Below, one piece after another: positions 62,705 to 64,000 of a stretch of DNA of 64,000 bases. Every line of letters begins with the position of its first letter. The first letter of the stretch is position 1. Below the pieces are notes generated by a model, which was given only the letters and a program-made list of their open reading frames with translations, made no database searches and was not told the origin of the DNA. The position numbers were made by a program, and so were the translations under genes. Source of the DNA: Parachryseolinea silvisoli (GTDB lineage Bacteria; Bacteroidota; Bacteroidia; Cytophagales; Cyclobacteriaceae); contig NZ_JAIOAO010000003.1 of the NCBI RefSeq assembly GCF_021190955.1, forward strand, positions 62,001 to 126,000, written 5' to 3'.

Positions 62705-64000
62705 TTATGCGGGAAGCAATATGTGTACAGTTGTGCCGTTGGCGTGGCTGTTGAGGGTAATGGATCCCTTCAGGCGTCGCACCACTTCTTTGGCAATGTA
62801 GAGGCCGAGGCCGGCGCCTTTGGAAAGATGGGAACCGCGGTAGAACATGTCGAAGATCTTGTCTTTTACAAAATCATCAATACCGGTACCGTTGTCGCAA
62901 AAATCGATTGCCAGATATTTGCCTTGAAGCGTCAGCGTAATTTGCAGCGAGCTGGCTTCGCCCGTGGTACGCCGGAAAGTAATGGCGTTGGACGCCAGGC
63001 ACCGGAATAGTGTTCGTAGTTTGGGTTGATCGGAGAGGATGCTGTATCCTGCCGGCAATGTGGACTGAATTTGGATCTTCATAGAACGGTATCCTTCCAG
63101 GTGCGACAGTCCTTCGATGGCGTCGCGTAAGAGCAGGGGGACTTCGATCTCTGTGGATTGGACGTCCGAGACCATGACCTCGGCAAATGCGTTGAGCGAG
63201 CCCAGGACGCCGTCGATGGCCAAAATCTGTTGGTCAATGCGTTGCAGGAAGTCGGGTACGACGCGCTGCTCATTGTCAATGCGCATCAAGTGTATCAGGC
63301 CAGCGATGCTGGTAACAGGACCGCGCAGGTTGTGGGAGAGCCGGTAGATGATCTGGTCGAGCTCGAAGTTTCGTTGCTTTAGCTCGAAGACGACCGCGTC
63401 GAGATATTGATTGCGTTTATTCAACTCATCGACGATGGCGTCGAGCTCTTCCTTTTGTGATTCGAGCTCTTCCTTTTGTACAGCCAGCTCTTGCAGTTGT
63501 TCGTTTACCTCGTGCGTGCGATCACGAATGGTGTGATCGAGGGTTAGGTTCAGCTCGCTTAGCACCTGGTTTTGATTGGTAACGGTTTGGTGGATCTCAT
63601 TGATCTTGTCGAAGTAGTCTTGTATGACCTTCTGCAGTTGGAGCATGGCCATCAGAACCAATCCGCCGGCGGCGACCAGCAGCAGCATTGTCATGCTGGT
63701 GGATTGTACGTGGAGGGCATCCGTTTTCAGCACCGCACGGTTGGCGGCAATAAAATAGACAATGTAAAAAGCATTCGCCCCAAGAATAAAGAGTACCGGT
63801 ACAGCCCGCCGGCTTGGGACAAACAATACCGAGACGCAGGCGGCACCGGCGACGGTCAGTCCCCAACCCACGTGCAGGTGGTAAAAATATATAGTGGCCA
63901 GTACCACACAGTAGACGGCCGCTACCAGATAGCGCGACACGTGGTATAGCCAGCGGTGATTAAGCCAAAGCGCGATAGAAAGTATGCACAGAATTAAAAT
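62705..64000 (-). CDS. Membrane histidine kinase, 5' end outside the window
   Basis: The reading frame stays open to the window edge, so the true start is beyond 64000; a GTG at 63940 would begin inside a hydrophobic stretch and is not convincing. The visible 432 codons have several membrane helices (LVAAVYCVVLATIYFYHL, VPVLFILGANAFYIVYFIAA, MTMLLLVAAGGLVLMAMLQL). A coiled coil with EELESQKEELD follows. The DHp histidine is in YRLSHNLRGPVTSI, and the ATPase has FCDNGTGIDD and GAGLGLYIAKEVV. It resembles the TPR kinase at 21830 in its catalytic part. It is upstream of the large hybrid kinase on the same strand, separated by about 200 bp. Confidence 0.88.
   Translation of the reverse strand: MLILCILSIALWLNHRWLYHVSRYLVAAVYCVVLATIYFYHLHVGWGLTVAGAACVSVLFVPSRRAVPVLFILGANAFYIVYFIAANRAVLKTDALHVQSTSMTMLLLVAAGGLVLMAMLQLQKVIQDYFDKINEIHQTVTNQNQVLSELNLTLDHTIRDRTHEVNEQLQELAVQKEELESQKEELDAIVDELNKRNQYLDAVVFELKQRNFELDQIIYRLSHNLRGPVTSIAGLIHLMRIDNEQRVVPDFLQRIDQQILAIDGVLGSLNAFAEVMVSDVQSTEIEVPLLLRDAIEGLSHLEGYRSMKIQIQSTLPAGYSILSDQPKLRTLFRCLASNAITFRRTTGEASSLQITLTLQGKYLAIDFCDNGTGIDDFVKDKIFDMFYRGSHLSKGAGLGLYIAKEVVRRLKGSITLNSHANGTTVHILLPA

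Noticed and set aside
63938-63940. GTG as start of the last kinase gene
   Set aside because: The frame is open to the window edge and encodes another hydrophobic helix upstream, so the gene is truncated by the window and does not start here.

Overview
The window is chromosomal DNA of a free-living Bacteroidota bacterium, most likely of the order Cytophagales. This is inferred from gene families and promoter style, not from a database search. The markers are FecR-type anti-sigma proteins with a C-terminal DUF4974-like domain, ECF sigma/anti-sigma pairs, PorV-like outer-membrane proteins, a DUF4407 protein, sulfite reductase with an extra C-terminal helical domain, PaaE-like ferredoxin reductase, and promoters of the TTG-N18/19-TAnnTTTG type. 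There are 56 protein genes (both end genes partial), one SRP RNA gene and one probable cis-regulatory RNA. I see no tRNA, rRNA, insertion sequence, prophage or CRISPR array. Base composition and gene density look even, so most of this is core genome.

Region by region: 1-2.6 kb is a metal-uptake operon on the minus strand (MntR-like regulator, binding lipoprotein, ATPase, permease) with a candidate operator in front. 2.8-11 kb holds a TonB protein, a glycosyltransferase, dapD, a DUF3108 protein, an ECF sigma factor with a membrane partner, ftsE, a small transaldolase, the SRP RNA, a ureohydrolase and a SixA-like phosphatase. 11-21.6 kb holds topA with a lysine-rich tail, a sirtuin lacking the zinc cysteines, a large exported unknown, an SpmA-SpmB fusion, rsmE, an acyl-CoA-binding protein, citrate synthase and a prohibitin-like protein. 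21.8-27 kb holds a TPR histidine kinase, a fatty acid desaturase and a DUF4407 protein.

The longest non-coding stretch (26955-27518) is the most interesting part. It contains an 11-bp-phased AGCTAG array, a 14-bp palindrome, a near-consensus promoter, a four-helix RNA closed like a SAM-clan riboswitch, and a strong terminator. All lie directly before an operon for sulfite reductase, uroporphyrinogen-III methyltransferase and precorrin-2 dehydrogenase/ferrochelatase, which together make and use siroheme.

31-40 kb holds purU with a methyltransferase, an ECF sigma/anti-sigma/exported-protein trio, and an efflux operon (periplasmic adaptor, MacB-like permease, TolC) that lacks its ATPase. 40-53 kb holds purB, a PaaE-like reductase, a NUDIX protein, an outer-membrane pair with a helix-hairpin-helix domain, a small lipoprotein, a histone H1-like protein, a SemiSWEET, an MscS channel, an MsbA-like exporter and a large GAF protein. 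53-64 kb is a signalling district: two FecR-like proteins without adjacent sigma factors, both preceded by GGGGA/TCCCC palindromes, a response regulator, and a kinase-CheR-kinase operon followed by a membrane histidine kinase that runs off the window.

The strongest leads are the structured leader of the siroheme/sulfite operon, a dispersed intergenic repeat seen at three sites (about 13.75, 40.0 and 54.36 kb), the paired FecR palindromes, and the kinase-CheR-kinase module without CheB.
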